From Aneurinibacillus sp. Ricciae_BoGa-3 (GTDB lineage: Bacteria; Bacillota; Bacilli; Aneurinibacillales; Aneurinibacillaceae): a DNA stretch of 64,000 nt. Positions 61,159 to 64,000 of the stretch are shown one piece after another (the first letter of the stretch is position 1; every line of letters begins with the position of its first letter). The translations under genes and the position numbers were made by a program. The notes under the pieces are model-generated. The model saw nothing but the letters and a program-made list of their open reading frames with translations. It ran no database searches and was not told the origin of the DNA. The DNA lies in NCBI RefSeq assembly GCF_028421645.1, contig NZ_CP116887.1, positions 2,296,001-2,360,000 of the forward strand, in the 5' to 3' direction.

Positions 61159-61557
61159 GTCTAGCTTCTTTCTGCCTGCAAAACCGTCGTCCACTCCATG
61201 ATAATGGCTAATTTGCGGCTCCCCCTGCTTCCAGCAGAGAAGCACTTCCTTATGATCCATCAGCGAAGGAAAATCAACAAGGCCAGGGTTTATCTCTTTT
61301 ACTAGCACACCCGTTTCATGGATGGCGGAGAGATGTGCACGGGTTTGAATTTCCATAAACTCCAGGCCTGCTTCTTCCAGGAAGACATATTCTTCATAGT
61401 CTTGCGGTTTTTCACCCTGTACATACCGCTTCTTATAATCATTCATAGCGTGATATTTCTTCGCGAACTCATATTGAATGTCCTGCACACTTTCAATTGC
61501 CTCTTTAATTTGGGGCAGCAGATTATTCGCCTCATCAAGGGTAAAGTACCTTTTCAC
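61141..61557 (-). CDS. DUF2203-family protein
   Basis: A 138-residue cytoplasmic protein of the DUF2203 family: N-terminal YFTLDEANNLLPQIKEAI, a helical pair, then the conserved GLVDFPSLMDHKEVLLCWKQGEP near 95 and YHGVDDGFAGRK near 120. Function is not known. The family usually ends soon after the GFAGR motif; here the last six residues and the stop codon come from repeat R4, so the C-terminus has been replaced without loss of the conserved part. Its ATG follows GGAG. It is convergent with the chemoreceptor gene. Confidence 0.85.
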   Translation of the reverse strand: MKRYFTLDEANNLLPQIKEAIESVQDIQYEFAKKYHAMNDYKKRYVQGEKPQDYEEYVFLEEAGLEFMEIQTRAHLSAIHETGVLVKEINPGLVDFPSLMDHKEVLLCWKQGEPQISHYHGVDDGFAGRKKLDIRNLG

Positions 61558-61629
61558 TGTCTACCACACTCCTTGCCTGTATTATACAAAAAAATGATCC
61601 GTGTTCTCCACCCAACAGCCCATTCTTTA

Positions 61630-64000
61630 TTAAAGGGGTGTGAAATAAAAGCCTTCATCCACATCGGTGATCGTAAAGGGTTCCCCGATTGAGAAACGGG
61701 TTTTATAGGAAACGGTGAGCTCTGTCAAACTTTTATATCCTGTTACAATGGCCCGGCCGCCGCTTGCGCCTATGATTATCTTTCCAATAAACGAGGGAGC
61801 GAGCGGAAGGGGAGTGTCAGATCGAACCGTGTTTTTTGTGCTTGCTGTGACTTTACCCTTTGATAGAATAAAGGAATCTTGTAACCATATTTGTGCCGTT
61901 TTTCCTGTCTGTTCTATGCGGGAAACCGGGTAAATGGAACTTTTACCGGTAGGTAAGGAGGCGATTTTTATGTAACGGATAGGGCGGGCTGAAAAATTTT
62001 CAGGCACTGTACAAGTGAAGCGCTCCCCTAAACGATCAAGTTTTTCAATGGTATGCCAGGCCGTTTGTTTACCCTCAATTGTTTGCCCTGAATACTGCAT
62101 GGTACTTGCCTGAATGCAGGCTGATGAAAGAAGTTCCCCTGTTTTATCCGTTCGGATCCAGCCGCAACGGCCATAAATGTGCCACTCGCCAAACCGTGTG
62201 CGAATGGTCATTCTTTGAAATACCGGGCTATAAGCCCAGAAATCCAGATTCCCATCGGCAAGGAGAATACAAAAAGCAATAACCTGACAGCCTCGCGTAA
62301 ACAGGCGGTGGACGTCAACTACACCATCTTCATCAGTCTTATCATTAAACGTTTGAATAACAGAAGCAAATTGCTTTTGCGGCCGGCTGCTTCTAATGAT
62401 GAGCATGGGGCGCCTTTGGCTTCCTTCAAGGCTTGGATAAATTCCACTAAAAATTCGATCGGATAAATCACAGATATGAAACAGCTTGAGTTTATGCTGC
62501 TGGAAAGATTTCCATTCGGCTGCAAACGTGTTAAGAAGCGGCCTATACTCCTGCACATTAAAAATAAAGCCGTAGCCATTATTTATTTCAGGTGTCCAGC
62601 CCTGCGCCCGCTCTCCACTTAGTAGCGGAGTGAAGGTTTCGCCGGCTGTCAGGCGCTCACCAAAGCTTTTTCCCGGCTCGTCAAAGTACGGCTTCTTGCC
62701 TTTGTAATCAACCCCGGCTAATGTCCAGTATTTATTACCCACTACGTCTGTGTGGTATAGACTTAGCGTACTGTTCTCCTGAAAGGCGTGAAAGGCGTAA
62801 TCGCTTGCTTGCGCACCATCAGCATAAAAAAAATCGACCAGATAAGGCGAAGTGTTTGGCAGACAGGCCATACCCAGCATTCGCTGATAAGCGTCGATAC
62901 CGTAGAGCTCAACGGCTTCTCCCTCAATGGCACAGACCGAATCAGATTCATACAGGGTAAGCAGGCTGCCCCCGGAGAAGGGTTTGTAAATTTGACCACG
63001 TCTTACTTCCTGATCCTGATTTACCACCAGCGTATTGTGTGCGATTGCGCGCGTGCCCCAGCCATAATGGCCATTGGTTCCGTAGATCGCATAGCCGATA
63101 TCTGCTGAGATTTCTTTGCCGTGCGCATAGTAGGTAAATCCAAGGGCATCATCGTGACTGTGCGTCATATTTGCGCCTGTTCTCATCAGAATCGTTTGAC
63201 TATCGGGGCCACGCAGGATGTTAATGCCAGCCTGCCCTAGAATAACGGCCCGAGACGGTGGAGTATATACTGCAGTTCTATCTGAAGCTGGATGGGGAAA
63301 AAATAAATCCAGTCCTGCGCTGCCAAGTCTATTATCTATAAGGGGATACACTTTGAGCATGCTATCGAGAGCTCTTTGTTTAATAGAAGGGTTTGTTGAG
63401 AAAAGATAAAACTGAAGCGCTGAACGGTAAACGGTCTCAAGCGCCCTAGCATCAGGCTGAGTAGAATCCCCCATATCTCTTCCCCAATCTCCATATGCGG
63501 GAAGGTGCCCCTGACACAGCATCTGCAGCGGATTTTCTACGCAAAATTTGAAGAAACGGGCAGTGTTGAACGGGTGAAATGATTCAAGTTGTTCTTTGGA
63601 TGATGCATTCATAGCAAATAAAGCAATATCCGTAAGCATGGTGATGACAGAAATGGAGTAACCGTACGAGCCCTCGAAATACATGCCATCCCTGCCTATT
63701 GCATTATACAAGTAAGCTTCAGCCCCGTTGATGCCCCATTTTTTATAAGTATCAGATTTAAGTACATGACCTACAGCTAACATGGCGCGCACACCATCTG
63801 CTTCATGGTTATGCAGGCCAGTCAGCCTGCCACCATCGAGGTTATACTCCGGTCCACCAGGCTCTGTCAGCAAATAATCATGGAGCATGTTTTCAATATT
63901 GGTGCGCATCGTTTCCGTTCCTCCCAGTTGAAGCAGGGCAGGCGATACACCGTCAAGCTCTTCAAGATCATACAACCAGTCGTAATCGTGTGCCAGAAAT
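61630..64000 (-). CDS. Heparinase II/III-family protein, 5' end beyond the window
   Basis: At least 788 residues; the frame is open to the right edge, where upstream codons read LAHDYDWLYD, a family-typical motif before the (alpha/alpha) domain. So the real start lies outside. The layout is an alpha-helical toroid (first 330 residues) then the Heparinase_II_III beta-sandwich with MRTGANMTHSHDDALGFTYYAHGKEISADIGYA, including the catalytic/metal His and the Tyr, and HYGWGTRAIAHNTLVV. It is probably a polysaccharide lyase on uronic-acid glycans. The window's edge hides any signal peptide, so location is unknown. No sugar transporter is visible to the left. Confidence 0.85.
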   Translation of the reverse strand, partial: FLAHDYDWLYDLEELDGVSPALLQLGGTETMRTNIENMLHDYLLTEPGGPEYNLDGGRLTGLHNHEADGVRAMLAVGHVLKSDTYKKWGINGAEAYLYNAIGRDGMYFEGSYGYSISVITMLTDIALFAMNASSKEQLESFHPFNTARFFKFCVENPLQMLCQGHLPAYGDWGRDMGDSTQPDARALETVYRSALQFYLFSTNPSIKQRALDSMLKVYPLIDNRLGSAGLDLFFPHPASDRTAVYTPPSRAVILGQAGINILRGPDSQTILMRTGANMTHSHDDALGFTYYAHGKEISADIGYAIYGTNGHYGWGTRAIAHNTLVVNQDQEVRRGQIYKPFSGGSLLTLYESDSVCAIEGEAVELYGIDAYQRMLGMACLPNTSPYLVDFFYADGAQASDYAFHAFQENSTLSLYHTDVVGNKYWTLAGVDYKGKKPYFDEPGKSFGERLTAGETFTPLLSGERAQGWTPEINNGYGFIFNVQEYRPLLNTFAAEWKSFQQHKLKLFHICDLSDRIFSGIYPSLEGSQRRPMLIIRSSRPQKQFASVIQTFNDKTDEDGVVDVHRLFTRGCQVIAFCILLADGNLDFWAYSPVFQRMTIRTRFGEWHIYGRCGWIRTDKTGELLSSACIQASTMQYSGQTIEGKQTAWHTIEKLDRLGERFTCTVPENFSARPIRYIKIASLPTGKSSIYPVSRIEQTGKTAQIWLQDSFILSKGKVTASTKNTVRSDTPLPLAPSFIGKIIIGASGGRAIVTGYKSLTELTVSYKTRFSIGEPFTITDVDEGFYFTPL

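Overview
The window looks like chromosome of an endospore-forming member of the Bacillales, most likely the Brevibacillus/Aneurinibacillus/Paenibacillus side. The evidence is the gene set (GerA/GerB/GerC germination receptor operon, two CotF-type coat proteins, S-layer-homology protein, tetraprenyl-curcumene synthase, UgtP), the strong GGAGG ribosome binding sites, frequent TTG/GTG starts and moderate G+C by eye. The genus is a guess. I see no rRNA, tRNA, CRISPR array, prophage or intact insertion sequence.

Layout. 0-7.3 kb: LysR regulator; a spore cluster resembling Bacillus subtilis yraGF-adhB-yraED, with adhB and two coat proteins on the minus strand and two paralogous coat proteins diverging from them; a class B penicillin-binding protein; a multicopper oxidase. 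7.5-13.8 kb: a probable envelope-lipid block of a secreted LolA/LppX-like protein, ABC exporter, response regulator without a kinase, UgtP glucosyltransferase, LtaA-like MFS flippase and DedA protein. 14-17.5 kb: HtrA protease, polysaccharide deacetylase, and a VC0807-type membrane protein behind a TetR-type operator. 18-24 kb: a decayed chemoreceptor gene that keeps its sigma-D promoter, two nitronate monooxygenases, and a sensor kinase paired with a Med-like lipoprotein. 25-27.7 kb: an A+T-rich island with two paralogous GT2 glycosyltransferases around a deacetylase, plus a 38-residue membrane peptide. 28-32 kb: LysR and the germination receptor operon. 32.5-38 kb: two AI-2E family permeases, ABC-F ATPase, DedA.

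38-43 kb: a self-contained circuit. A glutamine-synthetase-like ligase, an acetamidase/formamidase and an APC permease form an operon behind a near-perfect sigma-54 promoter. Divergent from it is an enhancer-binding protein that has no sensory domain; inverted repeats that could be its enhancer lie between them. 43-45 kb: S-layer-homology protein and a TVP38-family protein. 45.3-50 kb: an XRE regulator, a large membrane protein and an ABC exporter in an overlapping operon with a perfect 24-bp operator, bracketed by two direct copies of a ~190-bp fold-back repeat. 50-52 kb: a tetraprenyl-curcumene synthase gene broken at a G6 tract; SIMPL protein. 52-64 kb: transketolase, ThpR, HAD phosphatase, guanylate-kinase-like protein, Mug glycosylase, GH15 glucoamylase, an intact chemoreceptor, DUF2203, and a heparinase II/III-family protein running off the right edge.

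The most unusual material is repetitive. A family of four ~70-95-bp structured repeats (R1-R4) has compensatory changes in the hairpin arms. Two of them sit inside one copy of the fold-back repeat, while the other copy shows the empty sites. R4 supplies the stop codon of the DUF2203 gene. No transposase for any of these lies in the window.
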